From contig NZ_CP042325.1 in NCBI RefSeq assembly GCF_007904105.1, positions 310,001 through 374,000 on the forward strand: a stretch of 64,000 bases of DNA, written 5' to 3'. The notes beneath the pieces were generated by a model, which saw nothing but the letters and a program-made list of their open reading frames with translations, did no database searches and was not told the DNA's origin. This document shows, in pieces, positions 35,513-45,270 of this stretch. Numbering within the stretch: position 1 is the stretch's first letter; the number at the start of each line of letters is the position of its first letter. The position numbers were made by a program, and so were the translations under genes. The DNA is from Corynebacterium sp. sy039 (GTDB taxonomy: Bacteria; Actinomycetota; Actinomycetes; Mycobacteriales; Mycobacteriaceae).

Positions 35513-38164
35513 ATGTTTGAGAGATTTACCGACCGTGCTCGTCGCGTTATTGTGTTGGCACAGGAAGAAGCTCGTGGCTTAAACCATAATTACATCGGTA
35601 CAGAGCATATTTTGCTTGGGCTCATTCACGAGGGTGAAGGTGTCGCTGCTAAAGCATTAGAGTCAATGGGTATTTCCCTTGAAGCAGTCCGTCAGGAAGT
35701 AGAAGAGATTATTGGTCATGGTGCTGAACCACCAGTTGGGCATATTCCTTTTACCACCCGAGCTAAGAAGGTATTGGAGCTTTCTTTGCGCGAAGGGCTA
35801 CAGATGGGGCATAAGTACATCGGTACTGAGTTCCTTTTGCTTGGGCTTATCCGTGAGGGGGAGGGTGTTGCTGCCCAGGTTTTGGTCAAGCTCGGTGCTG
35901 ATTTGCCGCGTGTGCGCCAGCAAGTTATTCAGTTGCTTTCTGGTTATGAAGGGGGGCAAAGCAGTCCAGAAAATCGCGATAATGGCGAAGCAGTCGGTGC
36001 CGGTGCGGGCGCTGGTCGAGGTGGGCGCTCAGGTGGCGTCGGGGAGCGTTCTAACTCTTTAGTTCTTGATCAATTTGGCCGTAACCTTACTCAAGCTGCC
36101 AAAGACGGCAAACTTGATCCAGTAGTAGGTCGGGATCAAGAAATTGAACGTATCATGCAGGTGCTTAGTCGTCGTACTAAGAATAACCCCGTGCTTATCG
36201 GTGAGCCTGGTGTAGGTAAAACAGCCGTAGTTGAAGGTTTGGCACTTGCTATTGTCAATGGTAAAGTTCCCGAGACTTTGCGGGAAAAGCAGCTTTATTC
36301 TCTCGACTTAGGTTCTTTGGTTGCAGGTTCTCGTTATCGCGGTGATTTCGAGGAACGTCTCAAGAAGGTTCTCAAGGAAATCCACCAGCGTGGTGACATC
36401 ATCCTCTTTATCGACGAGATCCACACCCTTGTTGGTGCTGGTGCTGCCGAGGGAGCTATTGACGCTGCTAGTTTGCTTAAACCCAAGTTGGCGCGTGGTG
36501 AACTACAGACCATTGGTGCTACTACTTTGGATGAGTATCGCAAGCATATTGAAAAAGATGCAGCATTAGAGCGTCGTTTCCAACCAGTGCAAGTGCCTGA
36601 GCCTTCAGTAGAGCACACCATTGAAATTCTTAAAGGTTTACGTGATCGCTATGAGGCACATCATCGGGTTTCTATTACCGATGGGGCGTTGGCTGCGGCG
36701 GCACGTCTTTCAGATCGTTATATCAATGATCGTTTCTTGCCTGATAAAGCTGTTGATCTTATTGATGAAGCAGGTGCAAGAATGCGCATTAAGCGTATGA
36801 CAGCCCCTGATAGTATTCGCAAAGTTGAGGATCGCATTGCGGAAGTACGTCGTCAGAAAGAAGCAGCTATTGACGAGCAAGATTTCGAGAAAGCAGCTGC
36901 TTTGCGTGATCAAGAGCGCAAATTAGGCGAAGAGCGTGCGGAAAAAGAAAAGCAGTGGCGAGCTGGTGAACTAGATGATATTGCTGAAGTAGGCGAGGAA
37001 CAGATTGCTGAGGTACTTGGCAATTGGACTGGTATCCCAGTGTTCAAGCTCACCGAGGAAGAGTCCTCTCGACTACTTCGCATGGAAGATGAACTACACA
37101 AACGTATCATCGGTCAAGATGATGCTGTGAAAGCAGTTTCTCGAGCTATTCGACGCACTCGCGCAGGTCTTAAAGATCCACGTCGTCCTTCTGGTTCGTT
37201 CATCTTTGCTGGCCCATCTGGAGTTGGTAAGACTGAGCTTTCTAAAGCACTGGCAAACTTCCTCTTTGGTGACGATGATGCTTTGATCCAAGTTGATATG
37301 AGCGAGTTCCATGATCGCTTCACTGCAACTCGTCTTTTCGGATCCCCTCCAGGTTATGTGGGGCATGAAGAAGGCGGACAACTCACTGAGAAAGTACGCC
37401 GCAAGCCATTTTCTGTGGTGCTTTTCGACGAAATCGAAAAGGCACATAAAGAGATTTACAACAGTTTGTTGCAGGTTCTAGAAGATGGTCGCTTGACTGA
37501 TGGTCAGGGTCGTTTGGTGGACTTTAAGAACACAGTCATTATCTTTACGTCTAATCTTGGTACCAAAGATATTTCTAAGGCTGTGGGCATGGGCTTTAGT
37601 AATGTTGGCGAGCAAGATGAAGCAGGGCAATATGAGCGCATGAAACAAAAAGTTCATGATGAGCTCAAGAAGCATTTCCGCCCTGAGTTCCTCAACCGTA
37701 TCGATGATGTTGTGGTATTCCATCAGCTTAATCAGGAGCAGATTGTACAGATGGTTGATTTGCTCATTGCTCGTGTGGATAAGGCACTGCAGCAAAAGGA
37801 TATGAGTATTGAGCTCAGTGCTAAGGCTAAGAATTTGCTGGCTAAGCGTGGTTTCGATCCAGTGTTGGGTGCTCGACCATTGCGTCGTACTATTCAGCGT
37901 GAGATTGAAGACACCCTCTCGGAGAAGATCCTCTTTGGTGAGTTTGGCGCCGGTGAGATCATTCATGTTGATGTCGAAGGCTGGGATGGTGAATCCGCAC
38001 AAGCTAAGGATCTAGAAAAAGCAACCTTTAGCTTTAGTGCACAGCCAAAACCATTGCCTGGTGAGCCAGATTTATCTGCAGTGCAGCAAGCTCAGCAGTC
38101 AGTTATTGATGCGGCAGATGATGAGGATTTGGTTCCCGAATCTGACACGTCTGATGCTGAATAA
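35513..38164 (+). CDS. clpC: ATP-dependent Clp protease ATP-binding subunit ClpC
   Basis: Hexameric AAA+ unfoldase that feeds substrates to ClpP. Two N-terminal Clp repeats (about residues 1-145, both with HKYIGTE or NHNYIGTEH cores) are followed by a Gly-rich linker. First AAA domain: Walker A GEPGVGKT near 229. The UVR motif [18 protein letters not shown] in the middle domain (about 454-471) marks ClpC rather than ClpB. Second AAA domain: Walker A GPSGVGKT near 566, then NRIDDVVVF. The acidic tail ends DTSDAE. It is a single gene with its own terminator. Confidence 0.97.
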   Translation: MFERFTDRARRVIVLAQEEARGLNHNYIGTEHILLGLIHEGEGVAAKALESMGISLEAVRQEVEEIIGHGAEPPVGHIPFTTRAKKVLELSLREGLQMGHKYIGTEFLLLGLIREGEGVAAQVLVKLGADLPRVRQQVIQLLSGYEGGQSSPENRDNGEAVGAGAGAGRGGRSGGVGERSNSLVLDQFGRNLTQAAKDGKLDPVVGRDQEIERIMQVLSRRTKNNPVLIGEPGVGKTAVVEGLALAIVNGKVPETLREKQLYSLDLGSLVAGSRYRGDFEERLKKVLKEIHQRGDIILFIDEIHTLVGAGAAEGAIDAASLLKPKLARGELQTIGATTLDEYRKHIEKDAALERRFQPVQVPEPSVEHTIEILKGLRDRYEAHHRVSITDGALAAAARLSDRYINDRFLPDKAVDLIDEAGARMRIKRMTAPDSIRKVEDRIAEVRRQKEAAIDEQDFEKAAALRDQERKLGEERAEKEKQWRAGELDDIAEVGEEQIAEVLGNWTGIPVFKLTEEESSRLLRMEDELHKRIIGQDDAVKAVSRAIRRTRAGLKDPRRPSGSFIFAGPSGVGKTELSKALANFLFGDDDALIQVDMSEFHDRFTATRLFGSPPGYVGHEEGGQLTEKVRRKPFSVVLFDEIEKAHKEIYNSLLQVLEDGRLTDGQGRLVDFKNTVIIFTSNLGTKDISKAVGMGFSNVGEQDEAGQYERMKQKVHDELKKHFRPEFLNRIDDVVVFHQLNQEQIVQMVDLLIARVDKALQQKDMSIELSAKAKNLLAKRGFDPVLGARPLRRTIQREIEDTLSEKILFGEFGAGEIIHVDVEGWDGESAQAKDLEKATFSFSAQPKPLPGEPDLSAVQQAQQSVIDAADDEDLVPESDTSDAE

Positions 38165-38183
38165 GAAGAAAATATAATCTATA

Positions 38184-38217
38184 GCGACTCATGCTGTGTG
38201 CGTGGGTCGCATTTTTT
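38184..38217 (+). terminator. Terminator after clpC
   Basis: GCGACTCA pairs with TGGGTCGC around an 11-nt loop (one mismatch), followed by ATTTTTTC. Confidence 0.85.
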
Positions 38218-38301
38218 CTATAGCATCTTCTGTAGGTACGTTGGTGCTGTTATTGCGGATGCATTGTGCGTCTGATCCTAGAAAAAGAAAGTAGAAAAAC
38301 C

Positions 38302-38481
38302 GTGGGACTCATTTTCCGAAAAAGAAAAAATATCGACAAGGATAGCTGGATCAATCTCTCTGGCTCAGGTGCGTCGATGAGTAAGCGTATTGGCCCAGTT
38401 ACCTTTAATAGCCGTGGTGGTTTTTCAGTACGTCTACCAGGTGGATTAAATTATCGCGGTCGTTGGAAGAAGAATAAATAA
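38302..38481 (+). CDS. Small DUF4236-like protein
   Basis: 59 residues: GLIFRKRKNIDKDSWINLS, then GSGASMSKRIGPVTFNSRGG, FSVRLPGGLNYRGRW and a basic end. The FRKR...INLS.SG...GP pattern matches the DUF4236 family of short basic proteins. GTG 38302 is chosen; the longer frame from 38266 adds a non-conserved stretch. The function is unknown. It is a small independent gene between clpC and the convergent mutY. Confidence 0.65.
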   Translation: MGLIFRKRKNIDKDSWINLSGSGASMSKRIGPVTFNSRGGFSVRLPGGLNYRGRWKKNK

Positions 38482-38526
38482 AAACTGGCGCAATCAAAAG
38501 CAGAAGCGTCGAGAAGTATTGGCAAG

Positions 38527-39417
38527 CTAGTGCGGTAGTTGGAAAGTTCCTGCAGGAGTTTTCTCGGCTAGTCCATCGTCGAGTAGCGAATTGAGCGCGC
38601 GTTCTCGTTGCACGGAATCTGGCCACACGAGGTCAATGTGTTCTTTTGTCACAGGCTGTGTGCTTTCTCGTAATAGCGCCATAATTTTGCCTCGAACTTG
38701 GCGATCTGTCCCCACGAATTTCTGGACTCGCTTTTTTGCTTGGGCTAGTTCGTGTTCGCTAGGTGCGGGACAACCGGCGCGGTGCCACGCACACATGGCT
38801 GTAATCGGGCATTGGTCGCATTGCGGTTTTGGAGTGCATACGAGGGCGCCAAGCTCCATAAATGCTACTGAAAACTCTGGGCCATTGTGTTCGGGTAGGA
38901 GCTGTTGCATATCTGCTAACTCTGCTTTTCGGGCTCCTTGGGCTAAGAACTGCCCCTTGATAAGACGTGCATATACTCGGCGTACATTCGTATCAACTAC
39001 CGCAACATTATGCCCGAAAGCAAAAGCAGCGACAGCTCGCGCTGTATAGTCACCGATTCCTGGTAGTGCTAGCAGTTGCTCCACATCTTGTGGTACATGA
39101 CCATCATGCTTTTCGACGATCATTTGTGCGCATTCTTTTAGCCGCAATGCTCTACGCGGGTATCCTAAGTTTGCCCATGCGCGAAGGATTTGTGCATTAT
39201 CGGCGGTAGCTAATGCCGCAGGTGTAGGCCAAGTGTGTATCCATTTTTGCCATAGCGGTTCGACACGGGCAACAGGAGTTTGTTGGCTCATTACTTCGCT
39301 GAGTAGAATACCCCAAGGGCTGGTGTGAGGAGTGCGCCAGATAATTTTCCGCGCATTCTGTGCGAACCACTCTAATAAAATCTTATGCAAGTTTTCCATA
39401 AATAATTTTCTTTTCAT
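38527..39417 (-). CDS. mutY: A/G-specific adenine DNA glycosylase
   Basis: Removes adenine mispaired with 8-oxoguanine. The catalytic Glu lies in LLSEVMSQQTPVARV (about residue 39), the helix-hairpin-helix is LPGIGDYTARAVAAFAF, and the catalytic Asp follows in VVDTNVRR. A four-Cys cluster motif is present as CTPKPQCDQCPITAMC, but the first spacing is C-x5-C where MutY normally has C-x6-C. 296 residues; the MutT-like C-terminal domain is short, as in actinobacteria. ATG 39417 or 39399. It diverges from the carbonic anhydrase gene, as in mycobacteria. Confidence 0.92.
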   Translation of the reverse strand: MKRKLFMENLHKILLEWFAQNARKIIWRTPHTSPWGILLSEVMSQQTPVARVEPLWQKWIHTWPTPAALATADNAQILRAWANLGYPRRALRLKECAQMIVEKHDGHVPQDVEQLLALPGIGDYTARAVAAFAFGHNVAVVDTNVRRVYARLIKGQFLAQGARKAELADMQQLLPEHNGPEFSVAFMELGALVCTPKPQCDQCPITAMCAWHRAGCPAPSEHELAQAKKRVQKFVGTDRQVRGKIMALLRESTQPVTKEHIDLVWPDSVQRERALNSLLDDGLAEKTPAGTFQLPH

Positions 39418-39442
39418 GTTAGTTTAGTGGAATAATTACACC

Positions 39443-40060
39443 ATGACTGGTGAAAACACCCGTGATCCTCAAGCAGTTTGGGAATCACTCCTAGAGGGAA
39501 ATAAGCGGTTTTCTTCTGGAAATCCTACGCGCCCAAATCAAGATGTAGAACGTCGTTTAGCGCTTACGCGAGGGCAAAGTCCACGTGTTGCGGTTTTTAC
39601 CTGCGGAGATTCACGCGTGCCCGCAGAGATTCTCTTCGATCATGGTCTTGGAGATCTTTTTGTTGTACGTACTGCCGGGGAGGTTGTGGATTCTGGGGTT
39701 ATGGCATCATTAGAGTTTGCAGTTCTTGGTTTGGGTGTTGAAGTGTTGGTTGTGTTGGGGCATGAGTCTTGTGGTGCGGTAAAAGTCACCGCAGATGTGC
39801 TCGATGGTGCGGAAGTGCCAGGAGGGCACCAACGCACATTGGTGGAACAGATTGCGCCATCAATTTTGGAGGCGCGGAGTAAAGGAGTGGCTGATAGTGC
39901 TGATTTTGAGCGTTATCATGCAGCGGCTACGGCAAAGCGCATTTTGCAAACTTCACCTGCAATTAATAAGGCGGTAAAGCGCGGTCATACTGCCATTATT
40001 GCTGCTCTTTACCGAATGAGTGATGGTGCGGTAGAAACAGTTTCTGCCCTTGGGATTTAG
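39443..40060 (+). CDS. Beta-class carbonic anhydrase
   Basis: Interconverts CO2 and bicarbonate in the cytoplasm. The zinc Cys and the Asp-Arg pair are in TCGDSRVPAEI (about residue 53), and the second zinc pair is HESCGAVKV (about 105-113). 205 residues. Divergent from mutY and followed by a membrane protein gene, matching Rv3589-Rv3588c (canB)-Rv3587c in M. tuberculosis. Confidence 0.95.
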   Translation: MTGENTRDPQAVWESLLEGNKRFSSGNPTRPNQDVERRLALTRGQSPRVAVFTCGDSRVPAEILFDHGLGDLFVVRTAGEVVDSGVMASLEFAVLGLGVEVLVVLGHESCGAVKVTADVLDGAEVPGGHQRTLVEQIAPSILEARSKGVADSADFERYHAAATAKRILQTSPAINKAVKRGHTAIIAALYRMSDGAVETVSALGI

Positions 40061-40162
40061 ACACACCGTCGTATTTCCCATTCTCTACTTGGTTCGACAT
40101 TTAGGCTAGGTAAGGTGGAGCGTCGAGAGAATAATCGCAATAGGCGGCTGAAAGGGCAGGGC

Positions 40163-40858
40163 ATGAATACATCTCAGCGATTGCCAGAAATCTATTATCA
40201 GCGTCGTCGAGTAGCTGCTGCAGTTGCACTCGTAGCAGGTGTGTTAGTTATTATTCTGATTTTAAGTTTGCTGAATAAAGATAAAACCCAAGAGCAACCT
40301 AGTGTTCAAGCTGCGCTAACACAAAGTACGACCCAACAAGCTCAGCCAAGTTCGGTGCAAGAAACAACACAACGGGCTACGACAAGTGCGTCAGCTGATG
40401 CTGAGCCGTCTACCTCGCGTGAAGTGGCGTCATCGACTACAAAGGCACAGGCAAACAATGTAAAAGGAACTTGCGAGCTTTCTGATTTGATTGTCGAAGC
40501 GCAGACAGATCAGGCAGACTATGCACCTGATGCTTTACCGACGTTCTATATGACAGTCAAAAACCCTACAGCTGCTGATTGCATTATTGATATGAGCAAA
40601 AATGTAATGCGCTTTGAGGTTTATGATCTTGCTACTAATGCACGATTGTGGGCAGATGTGGATTGCAATCCTGCAGTTAGCACTGATGTAGAAACTTTTG
40701 CCGCTGGTGAGGAGCGTTATTTTGAGGCAAAGTGGTCACGCTTGACCTCTGCTCCTGAGCGATGTGGTGATCGAGTTCCCGTGGAAGCAGGAGATTATTT
40801 CCTACACACCGTTATAGGCGAGAATGCATCAGCCCCTTACACATTCAGTATGCAGTAA
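40163..40858 (+). CDS. Membrane-anchored outer protein of the Rv3587c position
   Basis: 231 residues: a short basic cytoplasmic end (YYQRRR), one helix (AAAVALVAGVLVIILILSLL, about 15-34), a Gln/Ser/Thr-rich linker to about residue 100, then a beta-rich outer domain with four Cys (GTCELSDL, AADCIID, DVDCNP, PERCGDR). ATG 40163 with AAAGGGCAGGG before it is preferred to the GTG at 40115. It lies next to canB, where mycobacteria have a similar anchored protein. The function is unknown; the domain resembles intracellular proteinase inhibitor-type beta folds only loosely. Confidence 0.7.
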   Translation: MNTSQRLPEIYYQRRRVAAAVALVAGVLVIILILSLLNKDKTQEQPSVQAALTQSTTQQAQPSSVQETTQRATTSASADAEPSTSREVASSTTKAQANNVKGTCELSDLIVEAQTDQADYAPDALPTFYMTVKNPTAADCIIDMSKNVMRFEVYDLATNARLWADVDCNPAVSTDVETFAAGEERYFEAKWSRLTSAPERCGDRVPVEAGDYFLHTVIGENASAPYTFSMQ

Positions 40859-42280
40859 TTAGCATTGTGCTTGATGCAACGCATCGCGAATATCGGTTAC
40901 CTCGATAATCTCTATGCCATCTACTCCAGCTGTCTGTGCTGAGCGTTTGCTCCCCTGCGGGACGATTGCATGACGATATCCAAGGCGTGCTGCTTCTAGT
41001 AGCCGTCGTGCGATATTGGGCACTCGACGAATTTCTCCTGCTAAACCTACTTCGCCAATGATTACTGTGCGGTTGCGTACCGGTTTTTTGCTGATGGCGC
41101 TTGCGGTGGCAATAGCCACTGCCAAATCTGTGGCAGGCTCCCCAATTTTCATTCCACCTACAGTTGCAATATAGACCTCTTGGTTATGGGTAGGTTTTTG
41201 TGCGCGTGCAGCAAGTACAGCAAGCACCATAGGGACGCGTGTACTGTCTAATCCTGTCACGGCACGCCGCGGACTCTTTGATTCCGTAGGTACGACTAAT
41301 GCTTGCACTTCGGCTAGTAGGGGACGCACGCCATCCATAGCCACGGTAACAGCAGTGCCATCTGGGGTATGGTCGTGGTGCGATAAGAAAAGCCCAGATG
41401 GGTCTGGCACTTCTTTGATGCCATCAGTCTGTTGCTCGAAACAGCCAACTTCATCAGTGGCACCAAAGCGATTTTTAATCCCACGCAACATTCTTAAGCT
41501 GGTGTGTCTATCGCCCTCAAAATGAAGTACCACATCTACCAAATGCTCTAATGTGCGTGGACCAGCCACATTGCCATCTTTGGTGACGTGCCCTACGAGC
41601 AGGACGGGAAGGTTATTATTCTTTGCCAGTGCGGTCAAGGTGGCGGTTACGGCTCGTGATTGTGCAATGCCACCTGAGACGCCTTCGACGCCTGGGGCGT
41701 GCATTGTTTGCACTGAGTCTATAATGAGCAGGCTAGGTTTTATTGCTTCGACGTGGCCTAATACAATATCGAGATTAGATTCTGAGGCAAGATAGAGAGT
41801 TTGTGCCAAAGCTCCAGTACGCTGTGCTCGCATACGAACTTGCCCTGCTGATTCTTCTGCCGTGATATATAGTGCAGTGCGTTTTTTCTGTGGATTATTT
41901 GTTTGATTCTGAGTAGCCCACTGGTGTGCTACTTCAAGTAAGAGCGTTGATTTGCCCACTCCTGGTTCACCGGCAAGTAAGATGACGGAACCTGGGACGA
42001 TGCCTCTGCCGAGCACTCGGTCTAACTCCTGTATTCCGGTAGGGAGCGCACTAGCGTTATCAGCGGCTATGGTAGTAATTGGTTGTGCTGGGCTAGTAGG
42101 AGTTATTCCTGCGGAGGTAGAACCTTCGGTTAATGTGGAACTAATAGTAGTGGATTGAGGAGCTATAATTTTTTCCTCTAAACTACCCCATTGTCCGCAA
42201 TCTGGGCAGCGACCAAGCCATTTGCGCGTGGTGTAACCACACTGAGAACAAATATGCGCTTTTTGTGTTTTCTTTGTCAT
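40859..42280 (-). CDS. radA: DNA repair and recombination protein RadA
   Basis: 473 residues. The N-terminal zinc finger is CSQCGYTTRKWLGRCPDCGQW, with four Cys (positions spanning about 11-29). Walker A is GEPGVGKST, then the RadA-specific KNRFGATDEVGCFE, then a C-terminal Lon-like domain (IGEPATDLAVAIATASAIS, VGLAGEIRRVPNIARR). It drives branch migration in recombination. ATG 42280 is chosen; the longer frame from 42310 adds an unrelated ten residues. In mycobacteria disA lies beside it; here it is absent. Confidence 0.96.
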   Translation of the reverse strand: MTKKTQKAHICSQCGYTTRKWLGRCPDCGQWGSLEEKIIAPQSTTISSTLTEGSTSAGITPTSPAQPITTIAADNASALPTGIQELDRVLGRGIVPGSVILLAGEPGVGKSTLLLEVAHQWATQNQTNNPQKKRTALYITAEESAGQVRMRAQRTGALAQTLYLASESNLDIVLGHVEAIKPSLLIIDSVQTMHAPGVEGVSGGIAQSRAVTATLTALAKNNNLPVLLVGHVTKDGNVAGPRTLEHLVDVVLHFEGDRHTSLRMLRGIKNRFGATDEVGCFEQQTDGIKEVPDPSGLFLSHHDHTPDGTAVTVAMDGVRPLLAEVQALVVPTESKSPRRAVTGLDSTRVPMVLAVLAARAQKPTHNQEVYIATVGGMKIGEPATDLAVAIATASAISKKPVRNRTVIIGEVGLAGEIRRVPNIARRLLEAARLGYRHAIVPQGSKRSAQTAGVDGIEIIEVTDIRDALHQAQC

Positions 42281-42310
42281 ATTTCCTACCCTAGAGCATA
42301 GCGGCGACAC

Positions 42311-42586
42311 GGCACTTATTTTATTGTTTTGCCAGGTAGTGATATGTTTTTCTTGTTTTCTATTCGTGATTATGTATCTGCTTGTTGGGGAGTTGGGGTA
42401 GAAAATCGGTTACTTAGGTAAAACTACTTTGACCTATAAAACAAAATTGGGTATAAAGTTAGATGAAGATTGTTAAAAATACCATAAAAATCTTTAGCAA
42501 TTATATGGTTTTTTTAAGGTAAAATTCAGAATAGTAGTTAGAGCATTATTCTCGATAGGTATATGACCAGTAAAGGGGGTGCAGAT
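42311..42586. other. AT-rich intergenic region upstream of a secreted protein gene
   Basis: Divergent promoter region between radA and the secreted protein gene. It holds an imperfect inverted repeat (42473-42485 with 42505-42517, 11 of 13 pairs) ending in a T7 run, 70 bp before the ATG. This could be an operator or an upstream terminator. The gene start is set by AAAGGGGGTG at about 42566. Confidence 0.5.
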
Positions 42587-43828
42587 ATGAAAAAAGTGTA
42601 TGGGCGTATTGCGTATATGACTCTCAGTGCTATGTCCGTATATGCTTGTGCCCATACCGCAGTAAATGCAATGGAAAATGACGAGATGGAATTTCATTCG
42701 TTGACCCCCATATCTGCCACTACGGTCGTATCTGAGAAAATCCAAGATGAAGATGATATTCAGGTTATTGACGAAGCAGAAGCTGAGCCCATTGGTACCT
42801 TAGTGGATACTAGGGTAGTAGCCTCGGCAAGTGATATCATCACGCTAGAACCCTTGCAGCCTGAACCAACGGTAGATGGTAGTGCTATCGAGCCAATTTC
42901 AGATGTCAGTGGCGTCGAATCTCAAACCCAAGAACCACGTCCACCCCTACTTGGTAGTGCACCGATATTGGGCAGTGATCGAAGCCGAGAAACCAAACCG
43001 GAAAAGAATAACAATCAAGCCCAGCCTGAACAAACAATCGTGGACTATGCTCCTGTGCCAGATACCAATGCGCAGAAAGTAGATTCTGAATCTAAGCCAC
43101 CATCGTTGCCGCATTCAACTGTGCCGGTCAAAGAGACTGCTAAGAGTGAAAAACCACGTAGTCAAGTTTCTAAAGCGACGCAAGATCGAGATACGGGTAC
43201 AGAAAATAAAGCGGGTAGTGCTGATCGCACGGTTGATCGAAGAACTAATGGTTCAGCTAAAGCAGTAAAGTCTCCTGCATTGCAGAGTGCTAATCCCGCG
43301 GGGGCTAATACCACGCAAAAAGCTGCACTAAGCAATAGTGGTACTGATCGATCTGTTCAAGTCCCTAGGGATACTAATGTATCTAAGGGCTCTAATGCTG
43401 TGGCTGGCCAGGATAGAACTCAACCTGATGCTCAGAATCAAGAACGCAATGTGCGCCTTAGTCAGGAAAATCCGTTGCAGCAACAAGCTCTTTCCGGAGC
43501 CAATCAGCAAATTCCTGAGGATCGTAGTACAGAACGCGGGGCATCAATTGCTCGTAATAATCAAGCAGTTCCTCCTGCAAGAGAAACTAAAACAGTATCT
43601 CCTTTAGCAGGAACAGCTAATACTCATGATTCGCGTCCCGATGCTGATGCCGTTGATAATGAGCTACACGCTAATGAAGCAGCTTGGGGAGAAACCCATA
43701 GCGTGCGCATTGCAGAAGGTCTTAATAACACTATCCCTGCAATTGACATTGCGCTCAACATTTTTGCAGTAGTAGTGCTACTTGGCGGAGTGATTCTCCT
43801 CCTTCGTACCAGCGCGAAAGAAAACTAA
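42587..43828 (+). CDS. Secreted disordered protein with C-terminal membrane anchor
   Basis: 413 residues. A weak signal peptide (KKVYGRIAYMTLSAMSVYACAH, cleavage near VNA) is followed by about 350 residues of low-complexity sequence rich in Ser, Gln, Asn, Pro and charged residues, without recognised domains. A single helix NIFAVVVLLGGVILLLRTSAKEN ends the protein, giving an outside stalk held by its C-terminus. No LPXTG is seen. ATG 42587 is chosen for its strong ribosome site. The function is unknown; a wall-spanning stalk is likely. Confidence 0.75.
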   Translation: MKKVYGRIAYMTLSAMSVYACAHTAVNAMENDEMEFHSLTPISATTVVSEKIQDEDDIQVIDEAEAEPIGTLVDTRVVASASDIITLEPLQPEPTVDGSAIEPISDVSGVESQTQEPRPPLLGSAPILGSDRSRETKPEKNNNQAQPEQTIVDYAPVPDTNAQKVDSESKPPSLPHSTVPVKETAKSEKPRSQVSKATQDRDTGTENKAGSADRTVDRRTNGSAKAVKSPALQSANPAGANTTQKAALSNSGTDRSVQVPRDTNVSKGSNAVAGQDRTQPDAQNQERNVRLSQENPLQQQALSGANQQIPEDRSTERGASIARNNQAVPPARETKTVSPLAGTANTHDSRPDADAVDNELHANEAAWGETHSVRIAEGLNNTIPAIDIALNIFAVVVLLGGVILLLRTSAKEN

Positions 43829-43834
43829 ACAAAT

Positions 43835-43865
43835 AATGCCCCGTCACAAAAAGTGAGGGGGCATT
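43835..43865. terminator. Bidirectional terminator between convergent genes
   Basis: AATGCCCC pairs with GGGGCATT, then one G-G mismatch, then TCAC with GTGA around AAAAA. On the minus strand the stem is followed by TTATTTGTTT. It serves both the secreted protein gene and the convergent lipoprotein gene. Confidence 0.85.
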
Positions 43866-43900
43866 AGTGGATGCAATGCAAAACTGCAGCGGCAGTGGAA

Positions 43901-44482
43901 TTAGTGGTGCTCTCCAGAGTTTTGGGAATTGATATCATTCTCAACATCTTCAGCATTAGTGCCAGCTTGAGGGATTGCCTCAGACACTGTAGCGCTAATC
44001 TCAATTGTGCCGTTGTCGAATGTAAACTTTACTGGTTGATTACCGCTTGGGGTAAACTCAGCGCCATCTACTTTGGTGCCGATATGCGAAATACATACCC
44101 CTGCACCAGGCTTTTGGAGTTTATCAAGCTCAGACTTGAGATCGCCCAAGAGGGAACAATTTGATTCAACGATGGCGGAACCGTCGAGAGCAACTTCTTT
44201 GCCTCCCACGCTAACGGATTCCAATGTATGTGCTTGGTCGGCTGGATCCTGGTTTACCGCAGCAAACTTAAGACCAGCATTGCCGTCATTATCTAGATGC
44301 ACAGTAACATCGCGGACAACAATTTTTCCGTCTTCGGTGTTTCCTTCAGATCCATCAACAGCTGCTACCTGAGTGGATGTCTGGGTGATTTGACCAGCAG
44401 AGCAAGAAGCAAGAGCCAAGCCGGCGGCAATGGAAACAGAGATGAGTGCACCGCGACGAGCGGTAGCCTTCAGGGACTTCAC
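43901..44482 (-). CDS. LpqE-like lipoprotein
   Basis: 193 residues. The signal peptide ends in the lipobox LASC (ISVSIAAGLALASC), followed by a polar beta-rich domain: IVVRDVTVHLDNDGNAGLKFAAVN, then CSLLGDLKSE with a second pair of Cys (ESNCSLL and GVCISH). It occupies the place of lpqE between radA and carD in mycobacteria (Rv3584). GTG 44482 has GGAGGACG in front, so the longer frame from 44515 is rejected. The role is unknown; similar lipoproteins may carry copper or nitrite-related functions, but nothing here shows that. Confidence 0.75.
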   Translation of the reverse strand: MKSLKATARRGALISVSIAAGLALASCSAGQITQTSTQVAAVDGSEGNTEDGKIVVRDVTVHLDNDGNAGLKFAAVNQDPADQAHTLESVSVGGKEVALDGSAIVESNCSLLGDLKSELDKLQKPGAGVCISHIGTKVDGAEFTPSGNQPVKFTFDNGTIEISATVSEAIPQAGTNAEDVENDINSQNSGEHH

Positions 44483-44638
44483 AGGTTCGTCCTCCATTGG
44501 ATATTCAGGTTGCAACTTGCAACCCAGAGGGATTTAAGCACTTTACCGTATTAACTCTAGTAGCTTTTCCGGCTAAGAACATACTTGCTCATAGTGACTT
44601 TGCCAAATGGGGGGAATCTAAAGGCGCATAAGGGGGCT

Positions 44639-44644
44639 ATAATG
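44639..44644 (+). promoter_or_regulatory. -10 box of the carD promoter
   Basis: A perfect TATAAT with TGTGG after it lies 42 bp upstream of the carD ATG. No good -35 box is seen at the right distance. The ribosome site is GAGGAG at about 44674. Confidence 0.6.
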
Positions 44645-44685
44645 TGGTACCATTCGCTAGTCTGACAATCATGCGAGGAGTGTAG

Positions 44686-45270
44686 ATGGAATTCAAGGTC
44701 GGCGATACTGTTGTTTACCCACATCACGGTGCAGCTGTGGTTGAAGCTATCGAGCAAAGAGAAATGAATGGGCAGACCCTGGATTTTCTGGTATTGCAAA
44801 TACATCAATCTGACCTTGTTGTTCGTGTCCCTGCTAAAAATGCCGAGCTGGTAGGCGTGCGTGATGTCGTCGATGATGCTGGATTGCGTAAAGTCTTTGG
44901 TTTCTTACGTGAAACAGATGTTGAGGAAGCAGGTAACTGGTCTCGTCGCTTTAAGGCAAACCAAGAACGCTTGGCATCAGGTGATGTGAATAAAGTTGCA
45001 GAGGTCGTACGTGATCTATGGCGTCGTGACCAAGGCCGCGGTCTTTCTGCAGGTGAAAAGCGTATGCTTGCGAAAGCGCGCCAGATTCTTGTCGGTGAGC
45101 TTTCCTTAGCGGATAATGTTGATGATGCAAAAGCAGATTCTTTCCTCGCTGAGGTGGATGCCACCATTGAGCGTCATCGGGCACAAGGCATTGAAGAACC
45201 AGAAGAAACCAAGGCACCAAAAGATTTTGACGTAGATTTGGATGATCTCAACTTCGATGACGAAGACTGA
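44686..45270 (+). CDS. carD: RNA polymerase-binding transcription factor CarD
   Basis: Binds the RNA polymerase beta subunit and stabilises the open promoter complex, as known in mycobacteria. The N-terminal RID domain is [22 protein letters not shown]; the C-terminal DNA-contact helices carry the key Trp in [15 protein letters not shown] near residue 85, then [14 protein letters not shown] and [16 protein letters not shown]. The acidic tail [14 protein letters not shown] is a local addition. It precedes ispD, with overlapping ends. Confidence 0.96.
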   Translation: MEFKVGDTVVYPHHGAAVVEAIEQREMNGQTLDFLVLQIHQSDLVVRVPAKNAELVGVRDVVDDAGLRKVFGFLRETDVEEAGNWSRRFKANQERLASGDVNKVAEVVRDLWRRDQGRGLSAGEKRMLAKARQILVGELSLADNVDDAKADSFLAEVDATIERHRAQGIEEPEETKAPKDFDVDLDDLNFDDED

